DNA from: Listeria grandensis FSL F6-0971
GTDB lineage: Bacteria; Bacillota; Bacilli; Lactobacillales; Listeriaceae
Direction of reading: 5' to 3'
DNA: 64,000 nucleotides
NCBI RefSeq assembly: GCF_000525835.1
Contig: NZ_AODD01000014.1
Location: forward strand, 62,001 to 126,000
The notes beneath the pieces are model-generated. The model worked only from the letters and a program-made list of their open reading frames with translations, searched no databases and was not told where the DNA came from. The translations under genes were made by a program, and so were the position numbers. The first letter of the stretch is position 1; every line of letters starts with the position of its first letter. Shown here piece after piece: positions 10,870 through 21,261 of the stretch.

Positions 10870-11127
10870 TTCAAATATTCGTAAATGCAAGGATGAGGAA
10901 GAGTAAAATATTTGTTCTTTTTAAGAGAGGAGACGGTTGGTGTGAGTCTCTAAGAAAAATATTTGAACGTAGCCTCTGAGCAGTATTCCTGAAAAAAGTT
11001 GAGTAGGGAATATCGGGAAACTTTCTCTCGTTAAACTAATGAAGTGCCGTCTTTAATGTGCGGTAAAAAGGTGGTACCGCGGAATAGCTCTTTTCGTCCT
11101 TTATATGGATGAGAGGAGTTTTTTTGT
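10870..11127 (+). promoter_or_regulatory. T-box leader of valS, specifier GTA
   Basis: A leader with T-box core AAGGTGGTACCGCG (11069-11082) and a terminator in which CTCTTTTCGTCC pairs with GGATGAGAGGAG before a T7 run. Stem I can be read directly. GAGG pairs with CCTC at the base, the AGTA motif is on the 5' side, and GAAC followed by GTA (10969-10971) is on the 3' side beneath the AAATATT/AATATTT helix. GTA is a valine codon, so the sequence itself supports sensing of uncharged tRNA-Val. Confidence 0.94.
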
Positions 11128-11168
11128 GCTTTAAAAAGATGAAAATAGACCCAATAGGAGGAATAAAG

Positions 11169-13811
11169 ATGACCGAACTGAATATGCCAACAAAATATGA
11201 CCCGCAAGCTATAGAAAAAAATAGATATGACTGGTGGATTGAACAAGGATTTTTCAAAGCAGATGGAACGAATGAGAAACCAGCGTACTCTGTTGTGATT
11301 CCGCCTCCAAACGTAACAGGTAAACTGCACCTAGGGCATGCTTGGGATACAACTTTACAAGATATTTTAACGCGAATGAAAAGGATGCAAGGCTTTGATA
11401 CGTTATATTTGCCTGGGATGGACCATGCAGGTATCGCAACACAGGCCAAAGTGGAAGCTAAGTTACGCGAAAGTGATATCTCTCGTTACGATCTTGGACG
11501 CGAAAAATTCGTAGCTAAAGCTTGGGATTGGAAAGAAGAATATGCTTCTGTCATCAGAGAACAATGGAAAAAGATCGGTTTAGGCTTAGATTATTCAAGA
11601 GAAAGGTTCACATTAGATGCTGGCTTATCTGATGCAGTTAAAAAAGTGTTTGTTTCTCTTTATGAAAAAAACTTGATTTATCGTGGCCAGTATATTATTA
11701 ACTGGGATCCAGTTGCTAAGACTGCTCTATCAGATATTGAGGTTATTCACCAAGATGTAGAAGGTCAGTTCTATCATTTGAAATACCCGCTAACAGACGG
11801 ATCCGGCTTCCTTGAAGTAGCTACAACAAGACCAGAAACCATTCCTGGTGATACGGCTGTAGCTGTGCACCCGAAAGATGAGCGTTACCAGTCATTTATA
11901 GGAAAAACAATTACTTTACCGATTATTGGTAGAGAAATTCCGATTGTGGCCGATGATTACGTAGAACGTGAATTTGGTTCTGGCGTTGTAAAAATCACAC
12001 CAGCACATGATCCTAATGATTTTGAAGTAGGTAATCGTCACGATTTGCCACGAGTTATCATTATGAACGAAGATGCGACAATGAATGAAGCCTCTGGAAA
12101 ATACAATGGTATGGACCGTTTTGAAGCTAGAAAAGCAATTATTGAAGATTTCAAAGAGTTAGGGCTATTCATTAAACAAGAACCGCACCTGCACTCTGTC
12201 GGGCACTCTGAGCGTACGGGAGCTGTTGTAGAACCATACCTTTCTATGCAATGGTTTGTAAAAATGCAGCCATTGGCAGAACAAGCAGTGAAATTACAAG
12301 AAAGCCAAGATGAAAAAGTGAATTTCATTCCAGAGCGCTTTGAAAAAACATATTTATCATGGATGGAGAATATTCATGATTGGTGTATATCTCGCCAGTT
12401 ATGGTGGGGGCACCGAATCCCGGCTTGGTATCATAATGAAACGGGCGAGCTTTACGTTGGAGAAGAAGCGCCAACAGATATCGAAAACTGGAGTCAAGAT
12501 GAAGATGTTCTTGATACGTGGTTTAGTTCCGCTCTGTGGCCTTTTTCGACAATGGGATGGCCTGATGAAGAAAATCTTGATTTTAAGAAATTTTTCCCTA
12601 CAAGTACGCTTGTAACAGGTTATGATATTATCTTTTTCTGGGTATCTAGGATGATCTTCCAATCAGTAGAATTTACAGATACGAGACCGTTTAAAGATAC
12701 ACTCATACACGGTTTAGTTCGAGATGCAGACGGTAAAAAGATGTCTAAATCACTGGGTAACGGCGTAGATCCGATCGATGTTGTCGAAAAATATGGCGCC
12801 GATTCGTTACGCTATACTTTATCAACAGGAACTGCACCAGGACAGGATTTGAAGTTTAGTTTCGAAAAAGTGGAATCTACTTGGAACTTCATCAACAAGA
12901 TTTGGAATGCATCTCGTTTTGCGCTAATGAATATGGACGGCATGGCACATGAAGAAATCAATTTATCCAATGTCACGGAAGTCAGCGATAAATGGATATT
13001 AACCCGTCTCAATGAAACGATAGAGACAGTCACAAATCTAGCTGAGAAGTATGAATTCGGTGAAGTCGGACGGACACTCTACAACTTTATTTGGGATGAA
13101 TTTTGTGATTGGTATATTGAGATCGCAAAAATCTCGTTATACGGCGATGATATCGAGGCTAAGCAAACAACAAGGTCGGTGTTAGCATACGTGCTGGATA
13201 ATACAATGAGATTATTACATCCATTTATGCCATTTGTCACAGAAGAAATTTGGCAAAATTTGCCCCATAGTGGAGCGTCGATTACTATTGCGGATTGGCC
13301 AAAAGTCAACCCAACGCAGATTGACAAAGATGCTGCAGAATCAATGAAATTATTGGTAGAGGTTATCCGAGCAGTTCGTAATATTCGAGCGGAAGTAAAC
13401 ACACCATTAAGCAAACAAATAGAGTTGCAACTGAAACCGAAAACAGAGGATCACAAAGCGATTTTAGAAAAGAATATTTCCTATATTGAACGGTTCTGTA
13501 ATCCTGAAACAACAACGATTTCTTTTGATATTGAGCCATCTAAAACAGCGATGACAGCTGTTGTTTCCGGCGCAGAAATATATTTACCATTAGAAGGATT
13601 AATCAATATCGAGGAAGAAATCGCTCGTTTAGAAAAAGAATTATCAAAATGGAAAAAAGAAGTATCACGAGTACAAGGCAAACTATCTAATGAAAAATTC
13701 ATGGCTAAGGCTCCTGAGAATGTCATTGAAGAAGAGCGCGCAAAAGAAAAAGACTATACGGAGAAAAAATTGCTGGTAGAAGAAAGAATTAACTCTTTGA
13801 AAAATAATTAA
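11169..13811 (+). CDS. valS: Valyl-tRNA synthetase
   Basis: Class I synthetase of 880 residues charging tRNA-Val. The HIGH signature lies in [15 protein letters not shown] and the KMSKS loop in [11 protein letters not shown]. An inserted editing domain includes [15 protein letters not shown] and the C-terminus is the usual tRNA-binding coiled coil (from [18 protein letters not shown]). The start is the ATG at 11169 after TAGGAGGAAT. An in-frame ATG at 11109 lies inside the leader terminator and is rejected. Expression is controlled by the T-box upstream. Confidence 0.97.
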   Translation: MTELNMPTKYDPQAIEKNRYDWWIEQGFFKADGTNEKPAYSVVIPPPNVTGKLHLGHAWDTTLQDILTRMKRMQGFDTLYLPGMDHAGIATQAKVEAKLRESDISRYDLGREKFVAKAWDWKEEYASVIREQWKKIGLGLDYSRERFTLDAGLSDAVKKVFVSLYEKNLIYRGQYIINWDPVAKTALSDIEVIHQDVEGQFYHLKYPLTDGSGFLEVATTRPETIPGDTAVAVHPKDERYQSFIGKTITLPIIGREIPIVADDYVEREFGSGVVKITPAHDPNDFEVGNRHDLPRVIIMNEDATMNEASGKYNGMDRFEARKAIIEDFKELGLFIKQEPHLHSVGHSERTGAVVEPYLSMQWFVKMQPLAEQAVKLQESQDEKVNFIPERFEKTYLSWMENIHDWCISRQLWWGHRIPAWYHNETGELYVGEEAPTDIENWSQDEDVLDTWFSSALWPFSTMGWPDEENLDFKKFFPTSTLVTGYDIIFFWVSRMIFQSVEFTDTRPFKDTLIHGLVRDADGKKMSKSLGNGVDPIDVVEKYGADSLRYTLSTGTAPGQDLKFSFEKVESTWNFINKIWNASRFALMNMDGMAHEEINLSNVTEVSDKWILTRLNETIETVTNLAEKYEFGEVGRTLYNFIWDEFCDWYIEIAKISLYGDDIEAKQTTRSVLAYVLDNTMRLLHPFMPFVTEEIWQNLPHSGASITIADWPKVNPTQIDKDAAESMKLLVEVIRAVRNIRAEVNTPLSKQIELQLKPKTEDHKAILEKNISYIERFCNPETTTISFDIEPSKTAMTAVVSGAEIYLPLEGLINIEEEIARLEKELSKWKKEVSRVQGKLSNEKFMAKAPENVIEEERAKEKDYTEKKLLVEERINSLKNN

Positions 13812-13824
13812 ATGAACAAATTCG

Positions 13825-13866
13825 GGCCTTCTGTAAACTCGGTTTAGCAGAAGGTCTAATTTTTTA
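13825..13866 (+). terminator. Terminator after valS
   Basis: GCCTTCTGTAAAC pairs with GTTTAGCAGAAGGT around a short loop, followed by a run of T. It separates valS from folC. Confidence 0.75.
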
Positions 13867-13886
13867 GCATAGGGAGGAAATCATAT

Positions 13887-15167
13887 ATGCTTTTTAAAGA
13901 ATATACGGAAGCGCTAGAATGGATTCATGGCACGTTACGAATGGGTATTAAACCAGGGCTTATGCGAATGGAGTGGATGTTAACAAAGCTTAATCATCCA
14001 GAAAAAAAGAATAAATGGGTTCATATCGCTGGAACAAATGGAAAAGGCTCAACATTGACGTTTATCCGCAATGTTTTAGAGCAGTCAGGTTATAGCGTGG
14101 GAACTTTTACCTCTCCATATATTGAAACATTTAATGAGCGAATTAGCATGAATGGGATCCCAATAAGTGATGATATGATTGTCACGCTTTGTAATCAGAT
14201 TAAACCATTAGCAGATGAACTCGATCAAACGGATCTTGGCCATCCCTCTGAGTTTGAAATCATTACTGTCATGATGTTTCTTTACTTTGCCGATTACACA
14301 ACGATTGATATTGGGCTTGTCGAGGTAGGCTTGGGTGGTAGGTTGGATTCAACCAATGTTATCGTACCACTAGTCTCTGTTGTTACAACAATAGGTATGG
14401 ACCATATGGAGTTTTTAGGGGATACCCTACAGAGCATTGCACTAGAAAAGGCGGGTATTTTTAAACAACGCGTCCCAATAGTTAGTGGTGTGTTACAGCC
14501 GGAAATCCGAAGTCTATATAAAAAAAGAGCGACGGAATTTCACGCGGATATATATCAACTGGATACTGATTTCCATGTACAAAAAGAAGGGGATAATAGG
14601 TTTACTTACTGTACGCAAATCGATGAGCTTGCCGGTATAGAAGTTGGGTTGCTAGGAGATCACCAGCTAAATAATGCCGCTGTAGCTATACAAACATTAG
14701 AGTTACTTAAAGAACAGTGGTTTACAATTACCAATAAACACATAAAACAAGGTATTGGAAAAGCCAGTTGGCCGGGACGTATGGAAAAAGTGAAGGACTC
14801 GCCTATAGTTTATCTAGATGGCGCGCATAACCTAGAAGGAATTATTGCTTTGGTGCATTCCAGTAAAATGTTTGACGGAAGAGCCATCAAAGTCCTGTTT
14901 ACAGCGATGAAGGATAAGGAGTTTACAGCAATGATTGGGCTATTAAAAGAAATCGAAAACTCAAAGGTATATATAACTACATTTGATTATCCAAGAGCTT
15001 TATCAAGAGATGAAGTAGAACGAGTTGCAAAGTCTAATAATGTTGTCCCGGTTGAGTATTGGGAGGGTGAATTAAATAGCTGGCTAAATAAATCTGAAGA
15101 AATAATACTTATTACTGGCTCTTTATACTTTATTTCAGAAATAAGAAAGTACATGTTACACATTTGA
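13887..15167 (+). CDS. folC: Folylpolyglutamate synthase / dihydrofolate synthase
   Basis: Adds glutamate to dihydropteroate and to reduced folates. The Mur-ligase-type P-loop is HIAGTNGKGST, followed by FTSPYIETFNERISMNG (folate loop) and GLVEVGLGGRLDSTNV (Mg/ATP region). A C-terminal ligase domain includes YLDGAHNLEG, and the total of 426 residues is normal. The ATG follows AGGGAGGAAA by 8 bases. It lies between valS and comC, as in Listeria and Bacillus. Confidence 0.95.
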   Translation: MLFKEYTEALEWIHGTLRMGIKPGLMRMEWMLTKLNHPEKKNKWVHIAGTNGKGSTLTFIRNVLEQSGYSVGTFTSPYIETFNERISMNGIPISDDMIVTLCNQIKPLADELDQTDLGHPSEFEIITVMMFLYFADYTTIDIGLVEVGLGGRLDSTNVIVPLVSVVTTIGMDHMEFLGDTLQSIALEKAGIFKQRVPIVSGVLQPEIRSLYKKRATEFHADIYQLDTDFHVQKEGDNRFTYCTQIDELAGIEVGLLGDHQLNNAAVAIQTLELLKEQWFTITNKHIKQGIGKASWPGRMEKVKDSPIVYLDGAHNLEGIIALVHSSKMFDGRAIKVLFTAMKDKEFTAMIGLLKEIENSKVYITTFDYPRALSRDEVERVAKSNNVVPVEYWEGELNSWLNKSEEIILITGSLYFISEIRKYMLHI

Positions 15168-15183
15168 CGTATATATGGTTTGG

Positions 15184-15209
15184 AAGGGCTCTTTTAAAGA
15201 GTCTTTTTC
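15184..15209 (+). terminator. Terminator after folC
   Basis: GGGCTCTTT and AAGAGTCTT form a compact hairpin followed by TTTTTCTT. Confidence 0.6.
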
Positions 15210-15407
15210 TTATTCTAGCTAGATTTCAATTAGTTGTAAAATACTAATTAAAAAGTTTTTAAACGCTTTCTTTTGGAAGGAATCATCATTTCCCCTTAGA
15301 TAAAACCCTTTTTTCAGGGGATTGATTCTACTGAAAAACGCTTTATACTAATGTGACAGTTATTTTGTACCATGATATATTGAGAGCCAAGTGATTGGAG
15401 GTATATC

Positions 15408-16151
15408 ATGGTTTATTTAATTTTATCAACGTACAGTTTAATTTTGGCGTCATTCTTACATGTTGTGGGTTCTAATTATCCGATTAGAAGGCCATTTTTT
15501 TTCAGAAAATCATCAGAATGCGATCATTGTGGAAAAAAGCTACGAGCAATAGATATGATCCCAGTTATGTCTTTCGTTATTCTTAAGGGGCGCTCTAATT
15601 GTTGTAATGAACGGATGAGCAGGACGTATTTTATTGTGGAGTTATTATCACCAATATTTATTTGCACTCTATATTCAGTGTATGGATTTAATTACTCCTT
15701 TTACGTACACGTATTTATTTTTTCGTTGCTTATAATTTTGTATGTTAGTGATATATTCTATCTTCACATACCAAATCTCATATTATTGGTTTATTTCCTC
15801 AGTTTTGCGGGCTTTTATGGCTTAACAAATCGGGATATGCTTTCAGACCAATTATATCAATTATTTATGGGGTTTGTTATCTTCTTAGGGACATACTTTC
15901 TTGTTAGGCGAGGATTTGGGTTTGGTGATATAAAATTATTAATACTTCTGTGCTTTCTGCTCAGCCTTAAAGAAGCATTATTTATTTTTGTGATAGCTGT
16001 ATTTTCTGGAGTAACCTTAATCGGGGTGGCCTATATGTTTCAGAAGGAACTAAAGGCGAAGAAGATACCTTTTGTTCCATTTATACTGGTAGGCTTTTTG
16101 TGTAGCCCTTTTATAAGTGATTATTTCTGGGAGTTTATCTTCCATCGTTGA
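15408..16151 (+). CDS. comC: Type IV prepilin peptidase ComC
   Basis: Membrane aspartyl protease that cleaves and methylates competence pseudopilins. It has 247 residues and about seven hydrophobic segments. The two catalytic aspartates are recognisable in YVSDIFYLHIPN and in the GFGFGDIKLL signature. The N-terminal cytoplasmic zinc loop keeps CDHC, but the second pair reads SNCC rather than CxxC, so one cysteine is displaced. The 240-base gap upstream holds the folC terminator and a weak cre-like TTTAAACGCTTTCT (15258-15271). Low-GC, phenylalanine-rich coding is ordinary for membrane proteins. Confidence 0.92.
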   Translation: MVYLILSTYSLILASFLHVVGSNYPIRRPFFFRKSSECDHCGKKLRAIDMIPVMSFVILKGRSNCCNERMSRTYFIVELLSPIFICTLYSVYGFNYSFYVHVFIFSLLIILYVSDIFYLHIPNLILLVYFLSFAGFYGLTNRDMLSDQLYQLFMGFVIFLGTYFLVRRGFGFGDIKLLILLCFLLSLKEALFIFVIAVFSGVTLIGVAYMFQKELKAKKIPFVPFILVGFLCSPFISDYFWEFIFHR

Positions 16152-16169
16152 AAAAGAGGAGGTAGGATC

Positions 16170-16845
16170 ATGTTCATAAGAGAAATGTCGCATACTGAAA
16201 AACCACGTGAAAGACTTCAGAAAAAGGGAGTCTCTAGTTTGTCCAATGCAGAATTACTCGCTATTATTCTTGAAACAGGTAGTAAAACAGAATCAGTTGT
16301 TGATCTTGCTAATAAAGTGATTTCAAAGTTTGTAGACATATCTGAGATGCGAGAGGCATCATTACAGGAGTTAATGCAGATAAAAGGCATTGGGCTTGCG
16401 AAAGCAGCTAAAGTACTTGCTGCAATCGAGATAAGTAAACGTATTGGACAACAAAAAAAGTTAGAATTCCCTGTCATCAGAGGACCTCAAGATGGGGCAG
16501 ATTTGGTTATGCAAGAGATGAGCTTATTATCACAAGAGCACTTCCACTGCATATTTTTGAGTACGAGAAATAAATTAGTTCATCGTGAAACAATTTTTTA
16601 TTGGAAGTTTGAACAGTAGTGTTGTGCATCCAAGGGAGATTTTTAAACAGGCAATGAAACATTCGGCTGCGAGCGTCATGTGTTTTCATAACCATCCATC
16701 TGGGGATGCAAGCCCATCTCATCAAGATATTACGGTTACAAAACGATTGAAAAAAGCCGGCGATTTACTAGGTATTCCTTTGATTGACCATATTATCATT
16801 GGCCATAATTCATTTACAAGTTTAAAACAGGAGGGATATTTCTAA
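16170..16845 (+). CDS. radC: RadC family JAB/MPN protein, frameshifted
   Basis: DNA-repair-associated family of unknown biochemical function. The N-terminal helix-hairpin-helix part ([20 protein letters not shown]) is in one frame up to about 16593. The C-terminal JAB/MPN domain with metal motif HNHPSGD is in another. Dropping one T from the T6 run at 16594-16599 joins them as [19 protein letters not shown] and gives 224 residues, the usual length. I treat the break as an indel error, though radC is dispensable and a real mutation is possible. It lies between comC and mreB as in other Firmicutes. Confidence 0.88.
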
Positions 16846-16903
16846 AGAAAAGATAAATATTTTATGTATCTCATCAAAAATTAATGTCTGTTCTTCTTAG
16901 TTA

Positions 16904-16912
16904 TGTTATAAT
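16904..16912 (+). promoter_or_regulatory. Extended -10 promoter upstream of mreB
   Basis: TGTTATAAT at 16904-16912 is an extended -10 element; no good -35 is visible. A transcript from here would have an untranslated leader of about 165 bases before mreB, in which I recognise no known RNA element. Confidence 0.5.
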
Positions 16913-17083
16913 AAGATGGTTGTTTATGTGTATCTGTTTTTACATAAAACACTGAGGGATATCAGCCTACCTGATTATTATAAAAAATCTTTGGGGCTGG
17001 GAATTTAATAACTATATAGAGTTAATAGAGAGACAGCAATCATGAACAAAGTGATAATTAAGAAGAGAAAAGGAGATTAATAA

Positions 17084-18097
17084 ATGTTTGGATTTGGTAA
17101 TAAAGATATTGGAATTGATTTGGGAACAGCAAACACTTTAGTATACATGAAAGGTAAGAGTATTGTTTTAAGAGAGCCTTCTGTTGTTGCGATGAAGAAA
17201 GATACACAAGAAATCGTTGCAGTCGGTAGTGAAGCGAAGAACATGATTGGTAGAACTCCAGGAAATATCGTTGCTATACGTCCTATGAAAGATGGTGTTA
17301 TCGCAGATTATGATACAACTGCTGCGATGATGAAATATTATATCCAAAAGGCGAGCAAAGGGGCAAGTGCTAGTAAGCCACGTGTTATGATTTGCGTACC
17401 TTCAGGAATAACTGGTGTTGAAAAACGCGCCGTGACAGATGCTACACGTCAAGCTGGGGCTAAAGAAGCATATACAATCGAAGAACCATTTGCAGCAGCA
17501 ATCGGTGCGGGCCTTCCAGTTTGGGATCCTACCGGGAGTATGGTAGTAGACATTGGCGGTGGAACGACAGAAGTTGCTGTCATCTCATTAGGTGGTATCG
17601 TAACAAGTCGCTCTGAACGTACTGCTGGAGACGACATGGATGATGCGATTATCAATTTTATTCGCAAGAAATACAATTTGTTAATCGGAGATCGTACTGC
17701 TGAAACAATCAAAATGGAAATCGGCTCTGCTGATCCGGTCGATCTTGGCTTGGCTCCATTTAGTATTCGTGGTCGTGATTTGGTTACAGGGTTACCAAAA
17801 ACGATTGAAATTTCTCCAGAAGAAATAAGTGAAGCATTGGCAGATACTGTAGCGTCCATTATTGATGCAGTAAAGAGTACTTTAGAAAATACGCCTCCAG
17901 AATTATCAGCAGATATTATGGATAAAGGAATCGTTTTAACTGGTGGTGGAGCACTTCTTCGCAACTTGGATTCTGTTATTGCAGAAGAAACAAAGATGCC
18001 AGTAATTATTGCAGAAAATCCGCTTGATTGTGTTGCGATAGGAACAGGTAAATCACTAGAGAACATGGATTTGTATAAAAAGAAAAAAATGAACTGA
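17084..18097 (+). CDS. mreB: Rod-shape determining actin homologue MreB
   Basis: Actin-like ATPase that organises lateral wall synthesis. Phosphate-1 motif [16 protein letters not shown], phosphate-2 [18 protein letters not shown] and the adenosine motif [15 protein letters not shown] are all present in 337 residues. The start follows AAAAGGAGATT. It is first in mreB-mreC-mreD, upstream of minC-minD, the standard Bacillus/Listeria cluster that couples shape with division-site placement. Confidence 0.97.
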   Translation: MFGFGNKDIGIDLGTANTLVYMKGKSIVLREPSVVAMKKDTQEIVAVGSEAKNMIGRTPGNIVAIRPMKDGVIADYDTTAAMMKYYIQKASKGASASKPRVMICVPSGITGVEKRAVTDATRQAGAKEAYTIEEPFAAAIGAGLPVWDPTGSMVVDIGGGTTEVAVISLGGIVTSRSERTAGDDMDDAIINFIRKKYNLLIGDRTAETIKMEIGSADPVDLGLAPFSIRGRDLVTGLPKTIEISPEEISEALADTVASIIDAVKSTLENTPPELSADIMDKGIVLTGGGALLRNLDSVIAEETKMPVIIAENPLDCVAIGTGKSLENMDLYKKKKMN

Positions 18098-18177
18098 TGT
18101 AATTTACCTGTTTTTGGTGGAATCAGGACCTATAACACAGTTGTAAAGAAGAGGATTGACGAGATGAGGTGTTCATT

Positions 18178-19041
18178 ATGCCGCAGTTTTTCTTAAATAA
18201 ACGTTTAATTATCTTGTTGGTATCCATTATTGTTTTAGTGGCATTGGTTGGATATTCACTGAGTGGAAAGAGTAAAGCATCTTGGCCAGAGCAATTTGTA
18301 AAAGATGTTGCAGGTTTTGGAGAGAACATAGTCTCTAAGCCAGTTGGTTTTATTGCAGGATTTTTTGATGGGGCAAAAGACTTGAGAAACACATACACTG
18401 AGAACGAACATCTGAAAAAACGTTTAGAAGAATTGGCGCAACTTGAAAGTAAAGTGGCAGATTTAAGCAAAGAAAACGCAGAGTTGAAAAAATCATTGGA
18501 TATTGAAGCAGATTTAAGTGATTACGACCCGATCAATGCGACGGTTATTTCAAGGAATCCAGATAATTGGAATACACAAATTCAAATTGATAAAGGCTCT
18601 GTGGACGGTGTGAAGCCCAATATGGCTGTTCGCACACCAGAGGGAATGATAGGTAAAGTCACGAAAACTGGTGCGAAATCTTCCACAGTGAAATTACTTA
18701 GCTCAACGGATGATAGGAATCGAATTTCGGCTATCGTACAAGGTAAGGCGGCCGCATATGGCATTATCAATGGCTATGATTCAGAGCAGAGGTTATTGGA
18801 GATGAAACAATTACCTGTGGATCAGAAGTTCACTAAAGGCGAAAAAGTTGTCACATCTGGTCTTGGTGGTATTTTTCCATCGGATATCTTTATTGGAACG
18901 ATTGAGAAAGTCGAAACCGATAAGATGGGGTTGTCGCAAACGGCTCTTGTTAAGCCAGGAGCGGATTTATACGATTTGAGTCATGTAATCGTATTGAAGC
19001 GTACATTGGAAGGTGATAACTCGGAAGGAACTGGATCCTGA
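18178..19041 (+). CDS. mreC: Rod-shape determining protein MreC
   Basis: Bitopic membrane protein linking MreB to extracellular wall enzymes. After a short cytoplasmic start (MPQFFLNKR) there is one transmembrane helix, then a coiled coil (ENEHLKKRLEELAQLESKVADL) and the beta-rich MreC domain. It has 287 residues. I choose the ATG at 18178, six bases after GATGAGGTG; the in-frame GTG at 18169 lies in that ribosome site. The stop overlaps the mreD start by one base. Confidence 0.95.
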   Translation: MPQFFLNKRLIILLVSIIVLVALVGYSLSGKSKASWPEQFVKDVAGFGENIVSKPVGFIAGFFDGAKDLRNTYTENEHLKKRLEELAQLESKVADLSKENAELKKSLDIEADLSDYDPINATVISRNPDNWNTQIQIDKGSVDGVKPNMAVRTPEGMIGKVTKTGAKSSTVKLLSSTDDRNRISAIVQGKAAAYGIINGYDSEQRLLEMKQLPVDQKFTKGEKVVTSGLGGIFPSDIFIGTIEKVETDKMGLSQTALVKPGADLYDLSHVIVLKRTLEGDNSEGTGS

Positions 19042-19565
19042 TGAATATGAGAAAAGTAGTTGCGCTACCACTTATTGCAATCGCAGTTTTCATTTTGGAA
19101 GGTATTTCAAGCCTTTTGTTTAGTCAAGCTTTCTTTGGTGAACAACGATTATTTATTCCTCATTTTCTTATCGTTATGTTGGTGTTAATGGCCACTTTTT
19201 ATAATAGAAATATTACATTAATCTACGCTTTCGTTTTAGGAATGGTTTTTGATATATACTATACTGGTATTTTAGGTATTTATTTTGCCATTTTCCCACT
19301 CGTAGTGTATTTGACGGATAAGTTTATGAAGGTATTACAGAATAACATTGCTTTGGTAGGTTTGGTAGTAGTCTTTAATGTAATTCTCACAGAGAGCTTA
19401 GTATATGGTTTCTATGTGCTAATTGGAGTGACTGACATGACATTGTCTTCTTTTGTGGATCAAAGACTATGGACTACGATTTTGCTAAACCTTGCTTTCT
19501 TTTTAATTGCATTCTTTCCCTTTAGAAGTTTTCTCTTGAAATTAAAGCAGAGTGATGGAAAATAG
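19041..19565 (+). CDS. mreD: Rod-shape determining protein MreD
   Basis: Integral membrane protein of 174 residues with about five hydrophobic segments and little soluble sequence, typical of MreD. The call is supported by direct coupling to mreC. It is followed by a terminator, so mreBCD form one unit separate from minCD. Confidence 0.92.
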   Translation: MNMRKVVALPLIAIAVFILEGISSLLFSQAFFGEQRLFIPHFLIVMLVLMATFYNRNITLIYAFVLGMVFDIYYTGILGIYFAIFPLVVYLTDKFMKVLQNNIALVGLVVVFNVILTESLVYGFYVLIGVTDMTLSSFVDQRLWTTILLNLAFFLIAFFPFRSFLLKLKQSDGK

Positions 19566-19576
19566 AATGAGGGTTG

Positions 19577-19628
19577 ATATCAGTCTGTTTGCTTACAAAG
19601 CGCTTTACAGACTGATATAGTTTTATTA
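19577..19628 (+). terminator. Terminator after mreBCD
   Basis: ATATCAGTCTGT pairs perfectly with ACAGACTGATAT around an internal GC-containing loop, followed by AGTTTTATT. Confidence 0.75.
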
Positions 19629-19684
19629 TGATAGAAGAGTATCTTTTGTATTCTAAACTAAACGAGCTGTGAGGTGAAGGTTGA

Positions 19685-20362
19685 TTGAAAAAATATGTTC
19701 AAATAAAAGGGACAAAAGATGGCATTAGCATCTTTTTGAGTGATACAGCGAGTCTTGTCGAATTGGAAGAAGGATTACTACAGCACCTTAAGGAACAGCA
19801 GAAGATAGTATCTCAGGATCAAAAGTTAGCTGTTCAAGTACATATAGGGAATCGTCTTTTTACAGAAGCTGAAGAACATAGTATTAAATCTATTATTCAA
19901 GAAAATAGTGTGATGGAAGTCAGTGGCTTTACGAGTAATGTAATGAGCAAGCAAGACGCGAAGAAGTGGAAAGAAGAGGAGCAGATTTTTTCACTTGCCA
20001 CGATAGTTCGCTCGGGTCAAATTATCAATGTTCCAGGTGATTTATTACTTGTTGGGGATGTTAATCCTGGGGGAGCCATTCGAGCTACAGGAAACATCTT
20101 TATCTTAGGTAATGTTAAAGGAATTATCCATGCTGGCTTTGAAGGGGATATAAAGGCAGTTGTGACTGGGAAATTTCAGTACCCATCGCAAATTCGTATT
20201 GCTGATCAGATCCATGGTTTTGATGATGAGAGTAGCAAGGAGCGGATAGAGGAAAATATATTGACTGCATATATAGATGACAAAAGTGAGCTCAAAATTG
20301 ATAGCTTACATATACTAAGAAAAATTAGACCGGAAATTTCTAATTTTCAAGGAGGGCAATAA
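19685..20362 (+). CDS. minC: Septum site-determining protein MinC
   Basis: FtsZ-ring inhibitor activated and membrane-targeted by MinD. The N-terminal domain starts with KKYVQIKGTKDGISIFL. The C-terminal beta-helix domain contains the signature GDLLLVGDVNPGGAIRATGN and IFILGNVKGIIHAG. It has 225 residues. Translation begins at TTG 19685 after GAGGTGAAGG. It is immediately followed by minD. No minE is present; Firmicutes use DivIVA/MinJ instead, and neither lies in this window. Confidence 0.95.
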   Translation: MKKYVQIKGTKDGISIFLSDTASLVELEEGLLQHLKEQQKIVSQDQKLAVQVHIGNRLFTEAEEHSIKSIIQENSVMEVSGFTSNVMSKQDAKKWKEEEQIFSLATIVRSGQIINVPGDLLLVGDVNPGGAIRATGNIFILGNVKGIIHAGFEGDIKAVVTGKFQYPSQIRIADQIHGFDDESSKERIEENILTAYIDDKSELKIDSLHILRKIRPEISNFQGGQ

Positions 20363-20364
20363 AC

Positions 20365-21165
20365 ATGGGTGAGGCTATAGTTATAACTTCAGGAAAAGGT
20401 GGCGTTGGTAAGACGACTACAACTGCCAACCTTGGTACAGCGCTTGCATTGCAAGGCAAGAAAGTGTGCTTAGTCGATATGGATATCGGACTTCGAAACT
20501 TGGATGTAGTATTGGGTTTAGAAAATCGGATTATTTATGATCTTGTAGATGTGGTGGAAGGTCGTTGTAAATTGCATCAAGCAGTCATTAAGGACAAGCG
20601 TTTTGAGGACTTATTGTTCTTGCTACCGGCAGCTCAGACGACGGATAAAAGTGCTGTTACAGGGGAACAAATGAAAGAATTGATCAGTCAAATGAAGCCG
20701 GACTATGATTTTATTCTGATTGATTGTCCTGCTGGGATTGAGCAAGGATACAAGAATGCTGTTGCTGGAGCTGATCGAGCATTAGTTGTTACGACACCAG
20801 AAATATCCGCCGTTCGTGATGCGGACCGAATTATTGGGTTGCTTGAACAAGAGGATATAGAAGCGCCGAAATTGATTATTAATCGAATCAGGACGCAAAT
20901 GATGCGTAACGGAGATGTGATGGATATCGATGAGATAACAACACACTTGTCTATCGAACTGATCGGAATAATTATTGACGACGATGAAGTGATCCGTTCT
21001 TCCAATAGTGGGGAACCAGTTTCGATGCAAGCAAACAATAAAGCGAGCATTGGATATAGAAATATCGCTCGGAGACTCTTGGGAGAATCTATTCCATTGA
21101 TGTCTATTGATGAGCAGAAACAAGGTTTTTTCAGTCGTTTGAAGCATCTATTTGGTGGAAATTGA
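20365..21165 (+). CDS. minD: Septum site-determining ATPase MinD
   Basis: ParA-family ATPase that recruits MinC to the membrane. The deviant Walker A motif is GKGGVGKTTTTANLG, and switch regions LVDMDIGLRNLDVVLGLE and LIDCPAGIEQGYKNA are intact. The C-terminal amphipathic membrane-targeting helix is GFFSRLKHLFGG. It has 266 residues. It starts two bases after the minC stop and ends before a strong hairpin terminator. Confidence 0.97.
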   Translation: MGEAIVITSGKGGVGKTTTTANLGTALALQGKKVCLVDMDIGLRNLDVVLGLENRIIYDLVDVVEGRCKLHQAVIKDKRFEDLLFLLPAAQTTDKSAVTGEQMKELISQMKPDYDFILIDCPAGIEQGYKNAVAGADRALVVTTPEISAVRDADRIIGLLEQEDIEAPKLIINRIRTQMMRNGDVMDIDEITTHLSIELIGIIIDDDEVIRSSNSGEPVSMQANNKASIGYRNIARRLLGESIPLMSIDEQKQGFFSRLKHLFGGN

Positions 21166-21190
21166 TAAAGTGTGAGACACAGAAAATAAA

Positions 21191-21243
21191 AGTTGGATTT
21201 ATTAATGGAGACGTTGATGTCTCTGTTAGTAACCAGCTTTTTT
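21191..21243 (+). terminator. Terminator after minD
   Basis: Nested hairpin: AGTTGG/CCAGCT outside and GGAGAC/GTCTC around GTTGAT inside, followed by a T6 run. Confidence 0.7.
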
Positions 21244-21261
21244 GCTACAGGAGGAATTTTC

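Noticed and set aside
11109-11168. Upstream start for valS
   Set aside because: The ATG lies inside the T-box terminator hairpin; the ATG at 11169 has a proper ribosome site and matches family N-termini.
17449-18066. Minus-strand frame of 205 codons within mreB
   Set aside because: Antisense shadow of the highly conserved mreB; no start signals.
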